From NCBI GenBank assembly GCA_963710175.1, contig CAVPZC010000001.1, positions 62,001-126,000 on the forward strand: 64,000 bases of DNA, in the 5' to 3' direction. The DNA is from Phormidesmis sp963710175 (GTDB lineage: Bacteria > Cyanobacteriota > Cyanobacteriia > Phormidesmidales > Phormidesmidaceae). The notes under the pieces are model-generated. The model did no database searches and was not told the origin of the DNA. It saw only the letters and a program-made list of their open reading frames with translations. The position numbers and the translations under genes are program-made. Shown piece after piece: positions 1 to 8,603 of this stretch. Position 1 is the stretch's first letter. Each line of letters starts with the position of its first letter.

Positions 1-1766
1 AACGTCATCAGGGTGGCGTCTTCGTTTTCTTCTTCAAACTGCACCACCGCGCTGTAAAGCTCTTGGATGTTCTCAATGCGGTTTAGATCTTCTTCTGTGC
101 CTTTGTTCTTTAAGTCTTCTATATAGCCAGTGTTTTCGAGCACTTCTTGCACCAGCTCAGTAGGAGAGGTAGTTTCGGCGCGCTCCTGCCAACTGCTGAC
201 CATTTTGGCAAAGGCGATCGCACTCTTACTCGCTCGCCCTGCCAAGGTCTTCACCGAAGTCTCATCTTTGATAATGTCCCACAGCGGTACGCCCAGTTCA
301 GCTGCCGCTTTTTCTAAATTGTCCAACGTCGTTTTGCCAATACCGCGCCGAGGCGTGTTGATAATGCGCTTCAGGCTGACACTGTCTGCCGGATTCACAG
401 CCAGCCGCATGTAGGCCAAAATGTCTTTGATTTCGCGACGATCATAAAAGCGCAGACCGCCGACCACGCGGTAGGGAATATCAAACCGAACTAAAACTTC
501 CTCCATCGCCCGAGACTGAGCGTTGGTGCGGTAGAGAATAGCAAAGTCTCGCCAGTTTAGCTCAGGATTCTTCAGCTCCAAATTGCGAATTTGACCGACG
601 ACATACTCTGCTTCCATTGCCTCATTGTCAGCCCGATGACAGAAAATCGCGTCACCTTCGCCTCGGGTCGCTCGCAGCACTTTGTCAATGCGCTCTGTGT
701 TGTTTTCGATTAAATGATTGGCAACATCAAGAATGTTAGAAGTCGAGCGATAGTTTTCTTCGAGTTTGACCAGAGTCTGGGTTTCGTCATCCGGGAGGCG
801 ATCACCAAACTCCGACTGAAAGCCCATCAAAATCGTAAAATCTGCTGCCCTGAATGAATAGATACTCTGATCAGCATCACCCACCACAAACACAGAGCGA
901 TTATTCCAGTCATCAAACTTCTGGTTGCCCTGGTCGTTAGTTGCCAACAGCTGAATCAGGTCGTACTGAGTGCGGTTGGTATCTTGATACTCATCGACTA
1001 AGATATGGCGAAAGCGGCGATGCCAGTAGTCGAGCACCTGCGGATTTTGGCGAAAGAGCTGCACCGGTAGCCGAATAAGATCGTCAAAGTCGAGCGCATT
1101 ATTGGCCGAAAGTCCCTGCTGGTAATAGCGGTAGACTTCAGCAATATTGCGACCTTTGAAGTTGGGATTTTCGGCTTCATACTGGTCAGGATCTAGCCCC
1201 TGGTTTTTGGCATTGCTAATCGCAAAGCGCACTGAGCGCGGGTTAAACTTGCGGTCATCCAAATTCATCTGGCCAATGACGATGCTTTTGACCAGGCTCT
1301 GAGCGTCCGACTCATCAAAAATAGAAAAGGTGCGCGTCCAGCGCTGACCCGCCGGGCTCTGATACTTTTCAATGTCGTAGCGGAGAATGCGCGAGCACAG
1401 CGAATGGAACGTGCCGATCCACAGCTCTTTCAAAAAAGCCTTATACACATAAGAGCGTAGCTGCACCTGCTCGTACCCAGAGAGCATATGCAAAGGCTTA
1501 CTGTGACGCGCTAGCGCCTCCTGCTCAGCGAACACCCGTTCAATCCGCTCCTTCATTTCCCGCGCGGCCTTGTTGGTAAAAGTCACCGCTAGAATATTTG
1601 CCGGATCGACCTGACGGTTGAGAATGAGGTTAGCAATGCGAGCAGTGAGGGCACGGGTCTTTCCTGAACCGGCTCCGGCCACCACCAGCAGCGGTCCGCA
1701 AAAATGTTCGACGGCCTGACGCTGAGAGGGATTGAGCTGATTGAGAAAATCTACGGTGGTCACCAT
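1..1766 (-). CDS. pcrA: ATP-dependent DNA helicase PcrA/UvrD, C-terminus cut by window edge
   Basis: Superfamily 1A 3'-5' DNA helicase for repair and replication restart. Reading the minus strand from the ATG at 1766, the product opens with a Q-motif region (LNPSQRQAV), then Walker A (AGAGSGKT), the motif Ia region (VTFTNKAAREM), the DEYQDTN Walker B/motif II, the motif III region (VFVVGDADQSIYSFR) and motif IV (ENYRS). About 588 residues are present of a family norm near 750-800; motifs V and VI and the C-terminal tail lie beyond position 1. No stop occurs inside the visible part, so this is truncation by the window, not decay. It is divergent from tadA. Confidence 0.95.
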   Translation of the reverse strand, partial: MVTTVDFLNQLNPSQRQAVEHFCGPLLVVAGAGSGKTRALTARIANLILNRQVDPANILAVTFTNKAAREMKERIERVFAEQEALARHSKPLHMLSGYEQVQLRSYVYKAFLKELWIGTFHSLCSRILRYDIEKYQSPAGQRWTRTFSIFDESDAQSLVKSIVIGQMNLDDRKFNPRSVRFAISNAKNQGLDPDQYEAENPNFKGRNIAEVYRYYQQGLSANNALDFDDLIRLPVQLFRQNPQVLDYWHRRFRHILVDEYQDTNRTQYDLIQLLATNDQGNQKFDDWNNRSVFVVGDADQSIYSFRAADFTILMGFQSEFGDRLPDDETQTLVKLEENYRSTSNILDVANHLIENNTERIDKVLRATRGEGDAIFCHRADNEAMEAEYVVGQIRNLELKNPELNWRDFAILYRTNAQSRAMEEVLVRFDIPYRVVGGLRFYDRREIKDILAYMRLAVNPADSVSLKRIINTPRRGIGKTTLDNLEKAAAELGVPLWDIIKDETSVKTLAGRASKSAIAFAKMVSSWQERAETTSPTELVQEVLENTGYIEDLKNKGTEEDLNRIENIQELYSAVVQFEEENEDATLMT

Positions 1767-1877
1767 ACTAATTCAGAGGGGGCAAGTCGCGTCTAGGTTG
1801 CTTATACCTAGTATGGCACTTGATATAAACCCCTACTGTGTGAAATCCGTAGAGCAACGGTAAGGAAAGCCTTTGGC

Positions 1878-2447
1878 ATGACTGAACCTGATGATTCATT
1901 GATCGATCCATCTGGCAACGATCAAGATACCGCGTGCCTGGAAGCGTCCTTGGGCATCCCGCCACCCGCGCTGAATAGTGAAATCTATCTGCGCCATCGC
2001 CAATGGATGATACGAGCTTTGGCGCTGGCAGAAGCCGCTGGTCAAGCCGGTGAGGTGCCCGTTGCTGCCGTTGTCGTGGGGCCAGATAATCAGCTGCTGG
2101 CGGCGGCGGCCAATCGCAAAGAGCGCGATCGCGATCCGACCGCTCATGCCGAAGTTTTGGCCTTACGCGCAGCTGGCAAGCAGTTAGGCAACTGGCACCT
2201 GAACGACTGCACTCTGTACGTCACTTTAGAGCCCTGCCCAATGTGCGCCGGAGCCATTATTCAAGCGCGTTTGGGCTTACTGGTCTATGGCGCTGACGAT
2301 CTTAAAGCCGGGGCGGTGCGTTCAGTACTCAACCTGCCGGATGGTCCCTGCTCTAATCATCGCCTGACCGTGTTGGGTGGAATTTTAGAAGTGCCTTGCC
2401 GTCAGCAGCTACAGCGATGGTTTCAGCAGCGACGCCGAAAGGTCTGA
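1878..2447 (+). CDS. tadA: tRNA(adenine34) deaminase TadA
   Basis: Converts A34 of tRNA-Arg(ACG) to inosine. The zinc-dependent cytidine/deoxycytidylate deaminase fold is shown by HAE at residues 90-92 (zinc His and catalytic Glu) and PCPMC at 119-123 (two zinc cysteines). The product has 189 residues, somewhat longer than bacterial TadA (about 155-170), because of a roughly 40-residue N-terminal extension before the conserved start of the fold. An internal ATG at residue 44 would remove the extension but would also trim the first helix, so I keep 1878. It lies divergent to pcrA with a short shared upstream region. Confidence 0.93.
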   Translation: MTEPDDSLIDPSGNDQDTACLEASLGIPPPALNSEIYLRHRQWMIRALALAEAAGQAGEVPVAAVVVGPDNQLLAAAANRKERDRDPTAHAEVLALRAAGKQLGNWHLNDCTLYVTLEPCPMCAGAIIQARLGLLVYGADDLKAGAVRSVLNLPDGPCSNHRLTVLGGILEVPCRQQLQRWFQQRRRKV

Positions 2448-2644
2448 CGCCGATGCGTCTATTGAAGACGGCCTGTCTGCGGCCTGTCTGAAGTTTTGCT
2501 GTCTTTGGAAGCCAGAGCCGAAACTGTCAGCTTGCGTATCAATCTGCGGCTGATGGCAGACTATGCTGGGTCAACTATGAGCGAATATGTATCAATTCGT
2601 ACATTTTGTCCTAGCGCTTTTCTAGGGGCGTCTCTCTTTCAGCC

Positions 2645-3370
2645 ATGCTGATAAATTCTTCTGGTGACATGACGCTTCCTGCTGATCATCTTTGTCCCTC
2701 TGTGCAGTCACGCCTTTCTCCCTGGCTCGCACCGATCATGTATACCCTGGGCGAAAAAGTCATTCTGCCTGCCTACTTCAGCCAGATTGAAATTACCGGA
2801 CAGGAAAATATTCCTCAGGATGGCCCAGTCGTGCTAGCGCCAAGTCATCAGTCTCGGTGGGATCCGCTGCTAGTTGGCTTAATTGGTAAGCGGGCAGGTC
2901 GCTATTTGCGATTTATGGTGACCGCCGATGAATGTCTGGGCATTCAGGGCTGGTTTATCAGGCGGCTCGGAGGCTTTCCGGTACATGTGCGTAAGCCTTC
3001 TGTGCAGACCTTGCGCCACGGAGTGCAGCTTTTGCAGGCAGGCGAAATGATGGTGATCTACCCTGAGGGAAATATTTACCGCGATCGCATCCACCCGCTC
3101 AAACCTGGACTGGCCCGCATTGCCCTCCGCGCTGAGCGCAGCCGCCCTCACCTGGATGTCAAGATCGTCCCGATCAGTCTGAAGTACAGCGAGCTGTGTC
3201 CTCGCTGGCGAGGAACGGTGACGGTTCGCATTGGTAAGCCTATCTCCGTAGCCCAATACAAAGCCGGAGAAGGCAAACTGCGCTCTAAGCAGCTCACTGC
3301 CGACTTACAAACTGCACTGATGACTCTAGCTGACTGTTCAGAGCAAGGCGCATCAGATGCCCAATATTAA
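2645..3370 (+). CDS. plsC: 1-acyl-sn-glycerol-3-phosphate acyltransferase (PlsC family)
   Basis: Membrane-associated acyltransferase that adds the second acyl chain in phosphatidic acid synthesis. The catalytic H(X4)D motif is HQSRWD at residues 68-73, and the glycerol-phosphate binding motif is YPEGN at 139-143. Length 241 residues is normal for the family. An alternative ATG lies eight codons downstream. Its last 18 bases overlap the 3' end of the convergent protease gene, so the two stop codons lie inside each other's reading frames. Substrate preference cannot be read from the sequence; another lysophospholipid acyltransferase role is possible. Confidence 0.88.
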   Translation: MLINSSGDMTLPADHLCPSVQSRLSPWLAPIMYTLGEKVILPAYFSQIEITGQENIPQDGPVVLAPSHQSRWDPLLVGLIGKRAGRYLRFMVTADECLGIQGWFIRRLGGFPVHVRKPSVQTLRHGVQLLQAGEMMVIYPEGNIYRDRIHPLKPGLARIALRAERSRPHLDVKIVPISLKYSELCPRWRGTVTVRIGKPISVAQYKAGEGKLRSKQLTADLQTALMTLADCSEQGASDAQY

Positions 3371-5482
3371 ATCCCACCGCTTTAGCTGTCCGGTGTGCTC
3401 GGGTACGTGGTCAATGGCTTGTAGCTGCCAGCGGCCTTTGACTTCACTATTGAGCAGGCATCGCAGGGCGGGCGTACTCACCAGCGAGTAGGTTCTTTGC
3501 AGCCACGTCTGACGGCCCAGCGTGCGGCCCTGAATTAAAACGGTCTGACCTTGAGGGCTGATCAAGGTAAAGCTGAGGTCGCTGAGAAATTCGTGTTCGG
3601 CCTGAATGAATATTTTGATGTCCTGTAGACTGCCGCCTGTGGAAATATTGAGGGCGCTGCGGATGCCGTTAGGGGCGTTGTCAGGGATGGGGGAAGCGGT
3701 CGAATTTTGGGCGGTGAGGGTTCGGTGGAGGGTGCGATCGCTCAGCGCCCTCGCCTGAGCTGCCTCAACAGCCGCCGCCGCATTCACCTTGCCATAGCCA
3801 AACCAGAGCGAATGACCGTTGCTGTCGTAAGTGCCATAGCGCTGGCCCAGTTGAGGGTCGGGGTCTTTGTCGATGATTTTATCGGTCGTGCTCTGTAAAA
3901 TCTGCTTGACTTCAGCCGCCGTCAGGTCTGGGTTGACTGAGAGCATTAGTCCGGCAATGCCTGCGACTAGCGGACAAGCGCTGGAAGTGCCGCCAAAGCC
4001 GGTGAAGTCGCCAGTGGTGTAGCCCTGGTCGCCAGTGCGATCGCTCGTCAGCACAGATCGCCCTAACAGCTGCACCCGAATCGGCGGCCCCGTCTCAAAA
4101 GTGCCGTTAGAAAGCGCCATATTGGGCGAGGCGTTGTTGCTGGGGGCGGCGACCGAAATGTGACGGCCCCAATTGCTATAGGCCGCCTTGCGGTTGAGGC
4201 TGGTGCAAGCCGAGACCGTGATTACGTCGGGGTGAACTGCAAAGCCGCTGAGCCAGCTAGTCAACCCTTTTATCAGGTTGCGAGGCCAGCCCGACTCTTG
4301 TACTTTGCCTTCTACAGGCCGATTGGCATTACCGGCTGAAAACACCACCACACAGCCCTTGCCATTACGCCCCTCCGTCGCTGCTCGATTCACCGCCCGG
4401 CTGATCCGCCGAGACAGTGGAAAATAGAGAGAGGCCGGTGACCAGCTACAGGAGATAACATCGGCTCCTTGCGCGATCGCCCAGTCAAAGAGCTGCTCAA
4501 TCGAGCCATCGTCTAAAAAGCCAGTCGTCTGAATGGGCATCAGGCTACAGCCCGGCGCGATGCCGATCACCCCGTCGCCGGTTTCTTCTGCCAGGGCAAC
4601 CCCTGCTACTGCTGTGCCGTGGTTTTCATTTTGGCTGGGGATGGGCAAGCCGTCTCGATTTTTGAGGTCGCGCGGGGCGACAATTTTGCCGGGTCCTTGC
4701 AGATCGCGGTGAGCCAAATCAAAGCCGTCATCGGTCACTGCAATAGTGACTGATCGGCTGCCACGAGTGATGTCCCAGGCGGATTCGGCAGAGACATGAG
4801 AGCCAGCCGCCAGGCCCGAACCGCCCCGGTGAAAGAGGTGCCACTGCTCAGGGTAGCGGCTGTCGGTCGGGCGATAGAGCGATGCGATCGCCACGATAAT
4901 GTTCGGTTCAGCTAGCAAAACGCCAGGATTACGGGCGAGCTGATTGGCGAGCTTCAGCGGGTTTTTGCGGGCGGTGGGGCCGACCCTGAAACAGTAGGTG
5001 TTGCCACCATCTGATAGGGCGCGCGTGCGGATAATGCCAGCGGCGGCGGCGATCGCCTCAATTTGAGCCACTGGCAGCGCTTCGGTAAACTGCACCGTCA
5101 GCTGATTGGCCAAATACACATAGGTACTCGGGCTCAAATCGAGTTCGTATACGTGGCTGGCATAAAGCACAGCAGGCGCCGCCCTCAGCTGCGCCAGCAC
5201 TTCTTCTAATCGCTGAGCAGGCAGCTGCCACTCAATAATCACTGGCCCCTCGTCAATTGCTTGAGGGGTTATGTTCTTGACTCGCTGCGGCTGCCCCTGA
5301 GCCACCAGAGCAGAGAGATCAGCCGGATTATTCAGGCAAAATGACAGACGATTTCTCACCTTGTGGAGCCGCAGTTCTTCGCCACCGCGCTGCAAAATCA
5401 CCCCTTCTTTACCGGGTACAACGCCCTGAGCGCCCAACGGTTGACCCGGTGATGGGTCCAGTGATTGGCCGAATAAAGTCAT
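3353..5482 (-). CDS. Subtilisin-like serine protease (S8) with C-terminal P domain
   Basis: Endopeptidase of the S8/kexin type. Counting from the longer GTG start at 5545, the triad is Asp at about 272 (AVTDDGFD), His 309 (ENHGTAVAG) and Ser 521 (GGTSSACP), with the oxyanion Asn in SAGNAN near 406. A P (proprotein convertase) beta-sandwich domain fills about residues 610-730. The 230 residues before the catalytic domain are a propeptide-like segment. I see no signal peptide from either start, so it may be cytoplasmic or exported by another route. The architecture resembles the calcium-dependent protease PrcA of Anabaena, known as a family; the match is my inference. I prefer the ATG at 5482. 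Confidence 0.88.
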   Translation of the reverse strand: MTLFGQSLDPSPGQPLGAQGVVPGKEGVILQRGGEELRLHKVRNRLSFCLNNPADLSALVAQGQPQRVKNITPQAIDEGPVIIEWQLPAQRLEEVLAQLRAAPAVLYASHVYELDLSPSTYVYLANQLTVQFTEALPVAQIEAIAAAAGIIRTRALSDGGNTYCFRVGPTARKNPLKLANQLARNPGVLLAEPNIIVAIASLYRPTDSRYPEQWHLFHRGGSGLAAGSHVSAESAWDITRGSRSVTIAVTDDGFDLAHRDLQGPGKIVAPRDLKNRDGLPIPSQNENHGTAVAGVALAEETGDGVIGIAPGCSLMPIQTTGFLDDGSIEQLFDWAIAQGADVISCSWSPASLYFPLSRRISRAVNRAATEGRNGKGCVVVFSAGNANRPVEGKVQESGWPRNLIKGLTSWLSGFAVHPDVITVSACTSLNRKAAYSNWGRHISVAAPSNNASPNMALSNGTFETGPPIRVQLLGRSVLTSDRTGDQGYTTGDFTGFGGTSSACPLVAGIAGLMLSVNPDLTAAEVKQILQSTTDKIIDKDPDPQLGQRYGTYDSNGHSLWFGYGKVNAAAAVEAAQARALSDRTLHRTLTAQNSTASPIPDNAPNGIRSALNISTGGSLQDIKIFIQAEHEFLSDLSFTLISPQGQTVLIQGRTLGRQTWLQRTYSLVSTPALRCLLNSEVKGRWQLQAIDHVPEHTGQLKRWDLILGI

Positions 5483-5573
5483 TGTTGAAAGCCTGCACTT
5501 ACGGACGGTTTGGCATTTTAGTGACTCGCGCTCAGGTATATCCACTTAGCTAAGAGTCACACCGAATAGCGAC

Positions 5574-6233
5574 ATGGCGGACTCAATGCCCTACTCTAGT
5601 TTAGATTCCCTAAAGTTAGCTGTTTTTGACACCATGGTTTCCACTGTTAGAGCTTTGCTGTCTGGCGCGTTACCCAAAGCGGCTATCGTCGCTGTCGCCA
5701 GTACGATAGTCGGTGCGATCGCCGTCCCCTTCGCGGCTCATGCCCAGCTTGGAGACACCCAGCAGCCCGCCGAAGTGCAGCCCCCCGCTGAAGCCCCAGA
5801 CGCTACTCGCAGCGTTGAACAATCCACCAGTCCGATTGGCATTGCTGCTGGCCAGTCGCTCATGAGCGAAGCTGAAAGCGCAATCTCTGCCCAAAACTAC
5901 ACCCTCGCGGCTGAAAAACTGGTCGCCGCCCGCAAGGCCCTTAACGACGTTTCTACCTATTACCAAAATCTTTCTGGCGTATTTGTCGGCGTAGACAGCC
6001 GCGTCAACAGCGGTTTGCGAGACTTAGCGCTCCAGTCTGCTGAGGTGCGCGACCAGGCCAGCTATCAGCTAGCTGTCGTCTATCGTGCTCAGAGCCGCCC
6101 CGATTTAGCTGTGCCACTCTTAGTAGAAGTCGTCAATAGCCAGCAGCCCACTCGCCCGCTGGGTCAGCAGGCCTATCAGCAGCTATATGAACTGGGCTTT
6201 GTTGCAGTCCCGTACAACGCGCCGGGTCAGTAG
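5574..6233 (+). CDS. Exported conserved hypothetical protein, TPR-like helical
   Basis: Unknown function. A hydrophobic stretch at about residues 30-55 ends in AHAQ, a good signal-peptidase site, after a long n-region; an in-frame ATG at residue 21 (5634) would give a more ordinary signal peptide. A proline/glutamate-rich linker follows. The rest is Ala/Gln-rich helix with a TPR flavour: an accumulating-load helix pair around residues 100-130 and another around 160-215 (RAQSRPDLAVPLL). It lies about 140 bp upstream of bolA on the same strand and could be cotranscribed with bolA and grxD. No catalytic motif seen. Confidence 0.7.
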   Translation: MADSMPYSSLDSLKLAVFDTMVSTVRALLSGALPKAAIVAVASTIVGAIAVPFAAHAQLGDTQQPAEVQPPAEAPDATRSVEQSTSPIGIAAGQSLMSEAESAISAQNYTLAAEKLVAARKALNDVSTYYQNLSGVFVGVDSRVNSGLRDLALQSAEVRDQASYQLAVVYRAQSRPDLAVPLLVEVVNSQQPTRPLGQQAYQQLYELGFVAVPYNAPGQ

Positions 6234-6376
6234 TCTCTGAGCGCTAAGGCATCCACATCAGATAAAATAGGCGAAGTGAGCGAAAGAGGCTGACACTGCT
6301 GCCTCGGGCAGTCAGCCGTCAGCTAATAGAAAAATTGCGCCATAATGGGTAAGACAATTGACTTCAAGAGGAGCGT

Positions 6377-6628
6377 ATGATCAGCCCTGACCAAGTAAAA
6401 TCTATGATCACAACTGGCCTGCCCGACGCCGAAGTCGCGGTTCAAGATCTTACAGGCGGCGGCGATCACTACCAGGTAGCCATTGTCTCGTCTGCCTTTG
6501 AAGGGCTGAGCTTGGTCAAACGGCATCAGCTGGTCTATCAGTCGGTGGCGACGGCCATGTCTTCTGAAGCGATCCACGCGCTCTCTCTAGAAACTCACAC
6601 GCCGGGCGAAGTCGCGACTGCTAGCTAA
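6377..6628 (+). CDS. bolA: BolA family protein
   Basis: Small BolA/IbaG-type protein of 83 residues. BolA proteins bind a [2Fe-2S] cluster together with a monothiol CGFS glutaredoxin and take part in iron-sulfur or iron sensing. Visible hallmarks are the invariant-type helix-strand region ending in FEGLSLVKRHQLVYQ (residues about 44-58) and the DGGDHYQV-like strand (TGGGDHYQV). The start is fixed by a strong ribosome-binding site, AAGAGGAG, just before the ATG at 6377. The partner glutaredoxin gene follows 58 bp downstream, the classic pairing, which strengthens both calls. Confidence 0.92.
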   Translation: MISPDQVKSMITTGLPDAEVAVQDLTGGGDHYQVAIVSSAFEGLSLVKRHQLVYQSVATAMSSEAIHALSLETHTPGEVATAS

Positions 6629-6686
6629 TCAATGCCTTAGCTAAGCTACTCAAACCTACAAGGTCACCATTTCCAGGATTATCGCA

Positions 6687-7010
6687 ATGTCTCCAGAAAC
6701 CAAAGCTAAGCTCGACAACCTGATTGAGCAAAACAAGATTGTGGTGTTTATGAAAGGCACCAAGCTCATGCCTCAGTGCGGCTTTTCTAACAATGTCGTG
6801 CAAATTTTGAACATGCTGGGCGTTCCTTACGAAACCGTAGACGTTTTAGCCGATCCTGAAGTTCGTCAGGGCATCAAAGAGTACTCTAGCTGGCCGACTA
6901 TTCCTCAGGTCTACATCAACGGTGAATTTATCGGTGGTTCAGACATCTTAATTAAGATGTACCAGGAAGGTAACCTGCAAGAGACGGTAGAAGTGGCGAT
7001 CGCCTCTTAA
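6687..7010 (+). CDS. grxD: Monothiol CGFS glutaredoxin (Grx4/GrxD type)
   Basis: Iron-sulfur cluster carrier rather than a disulfide reductase. The active site is CGFS at residues 31-34. The glutathione and cluster-binding features WPTIPQVYINGEFIGG and GGSDIL follow in the standard positions. Length 107 residues is normal for single-domain CGFS glutaredoxins. It sits directly after bolA, with which the family forms a [2Fe-2S]-bridged heterodimer (established for the family). A strong hairpin terminator follows the stop, so this is probably the last gene of the transcript. Confidence 0.96.
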   Translation: MSPETKAKLDNLIEQNKIVVFMKGTKLMPQCGFSNNVVQILNMLGVPYETVDVLADPEVRQGIKEYSSWPTIPQVYINGEFIGGSDILIKMYQEGNLQETVEVAIAS

Positions 7011-7044
7011 GCGCCTCAAATCACTTAACCTGCGCTCTTTACTA

Positions 7045-7090
7045 AAAGCGCGTTAGCTAGATCCTCAGATCCTGCTAACGCGCTTTCCAA
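7045..7090 (+). terminator. Hairpin terminator after grxD
   Basis: A perfect 13-bp stem pairs 7045-7057 with 7074-7086 around a 16-base loop, starting 35 bp after the grxD stop. The flank after the stem is T-poor (CCAATTTTAAATTT), so efficiency is uncertain. A second, shorter hairpin (7114-7121 with 7131-7138) lies between this and the convergent gene at 7175. Confidence 0.75.
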
Positions 7091-7174
7091 TTTTAAATTT
7101 CAAGCAGTACTCTGCGGTTTGGCTGCTTAGCAAACCGCCTAACAAGGCCGTCTGTAAAGTGGCGTCTGTGAAGT

Positions 7175-7444
7175 TTAATAGTAGTCAGTTTCTACCTCTG
7201 TCTGAGTCACCGCAAAATTAGAAGAGTCGTATAGAAAGCGCAGAATTTCCTGTTCCAAGCTATTGACTAAGTAGGATTCTGCGGCACCCGAATGACGCAT
7301 AGAAGCAATATATCCCTCGATATAGAGCCTAAGCTCATCGGTGCGATAGCCCTTATGCCAGTAGTCTACGAGGGTATCAGTTATTCGTTGATAGTAGCGA
7401 ATAATTCGAACGTCTTGAAGCATTTTTCTATTAGCCTCGCTCAA
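7175..7444 (-). CDS. Small conserved cyanobacterial protein (DUF6761-like)
   Basis: Predicted 89-residue soluble, helical protein rich in Tyr, Arg and Glu, beginning MSEANRKMLQDVRIIRYYQR. The pattern RIIRYYQRITD...LRLYIEGYIASMRH...EILRFLYD is one I associate with a cyanobacteria-restricted family (DUF6761 from memory). Function unknown. No transmembrane segment, signal peptide or cysteine. It is convergent with grxD and divergent from the response regulator gene about 390 bp away. Confidence 0.72.
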   Translation of the reverse strand: MSEANRKMLQDVRIIRYYQRITDTLVDYWHKGYRTDELRLYIEGYIASMRHSGAAESYLVNSLEQEILRFLYDSSNFAVTQTEVETDYY

Positions 7445-7837
7445 CTAAAACGGATAAGAATGAATATGAAGTCTCTACGATAGGCAAACTTATGCCAGAA
7501 GATTTGATCCCAATTGGGCTTCCGATTCGACTGAGCAGATAGGTAAACTATTCCTAAATCCGCTTTTCTAACTTTTTAATTTTGAGCTAGTAAAATCGAT
7601 CCGCTAAGTCAACGTATTTAGGGATTAAATTGGCTGTTCTTTACCCATCAAGCTCGATTGAATCGTTCCATGTTCTTACTCTATTTTATCAGGTCAAACA
7701 GGGCTGAACCAACTTGCAAACTTAACAAAGTAGGTTTTCCTTGAGGATGCGCTCCCGTAACCTCGATTACAGAAGTCCCCTAGTCGCTCTGTTAGGCTCA
7801 GTTTATTGAGCTTGTCGTCAGCGGCATCTAATCCGCT
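7445..7837. other. Intergenic region between divergent genes
   Basis: AT-richer than its neighbours; holds the promoters for the small minus-strand gene and the response regulator. A perfect 10-bp palindrome CCCAATTGGG lies at about 7509-7518. No RNA gene or convincing ORF recognised. Confidence 0.5.
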
Positions 7838-8602
7838 ATGTTCTCTGTGAGCGACTCCATCGATATTAATATTCAAGTTGTTGAAAGCAATTTAAACCTG
7901 CGTTCTCTGCTGAGCTGGAATTTGCAGCAGGCAGGTTACAAGGTGCAGCAGTGCGCTGATATGGTTTCGGCAAGAGACGGCTTCCAGATGCAGCAGCCCA
8001 GCCTTGTCGTGCTAGAGGCAGAGTTTGCTGGCGGGCAAGGGCTACAGCTATGCCAGTGGCTGAGTCATCAGGGCCATCCGCTGATACTGCTGCTGTCTGC
8101 TCGAACGGCTGAGCCTGATGTGGTGGCTGGGCTCAGATCGGGCGCCGATGACTATCTGAAAAAGCCATTTGGTATGCAGGAATTTCTCGCGCGGGTGGAG
8201 TCGCTGACCCGGCGCAGCCGTCATATCACAACGCCTTTGGCGATTGACTGCGGCGATCTGCACATCGATTTGGTGCAGCGCCGAGTGCGCTACATGGGCG
8301 AATTCGTCGATCTGACACCTCAAGAGTTTAGTCTGCTATATGTGCTGACTCAGGCTGAGGGTGAGCCGCTTAGCCGAATAGATCTGCTGCGCCGCGCCTG
8401 GCCCGATGCGATTGATAATCCGCGCACGGTGGATACGCATGTGCTGTCGCTGCGCAAAAAGATAGAAATTAATCCGCGCCATCCTGATTTAATTCAGACT
8501 GTGAGAAACGTGGGCTACCGCATTTGCGTCGGGCCGATTGACAGGCCGTCAGTTGATAAGCCGATAGAGGCGATGGCGATCGCTCACAGCAAACCTGCCT
8601 AG
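7838..8602 (+). CDS. OmpR/PhoB-family response regulator with atypical receiver
   Basis: DNA-binding regulator with an N-terminal receiver (about 10-125) and a C-terminal winged helix (about 135-235; the DLTPQEFSLL, RTVDTHVLSLRKKI and VRNVGYRI segments are typical). The receiver is not canonical. The usual acidic pair is Glu16-Ser17, and the phosphoacceptor Asp is Glu60 (VVLEAEF where VVLDxxL is expected). The switch Ser88 and Lys109 (LKKPF) remain. It may act without phosphorylation or be locked in an active-like state; phosphorylation-independent regulators such as NblR are known in cyanobacteria. No kinase gene is adjacent. Its stop lies one base from the stop of the convergent ABC gene. 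Confidence 0.9.
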   Translation: MFSVSDSIDINIQVVESNLNLRSLLSWNLQQAGYKVQQCADMVSARDGFQMQQPSLVVLEAEFAGGQGLQLCQWLSHQGHPLILLLSARTAEPDVVAGLRSGADDYLKKPFGMQEFLARVESLTRRSRHITTPLAIDCGDLHIDLVQRRVRYMGEFVDLTPQEFSLLYVLTQAEGEPLSRIDLLRRAWPDAIDNPRTVDTHVLSLRKKIEINPRHPDLIQTVRNVGYRICVGPIDRPSVDKPIEAMAIAHSKPA

Positions 8603-8603
8603 T

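Noticed and set aside
130..414. 94-codon plus-strand ORF over pcrA
   Set aside because: Lies antisense within a clear helicase coding frame.
7399..7420. TTCGAA-like T-loop sequence considered for a tRNA
   Set aside because: No acceptor, D or anticodon arms can be built; it lies within the coding region of the small DUF6761-like gene.
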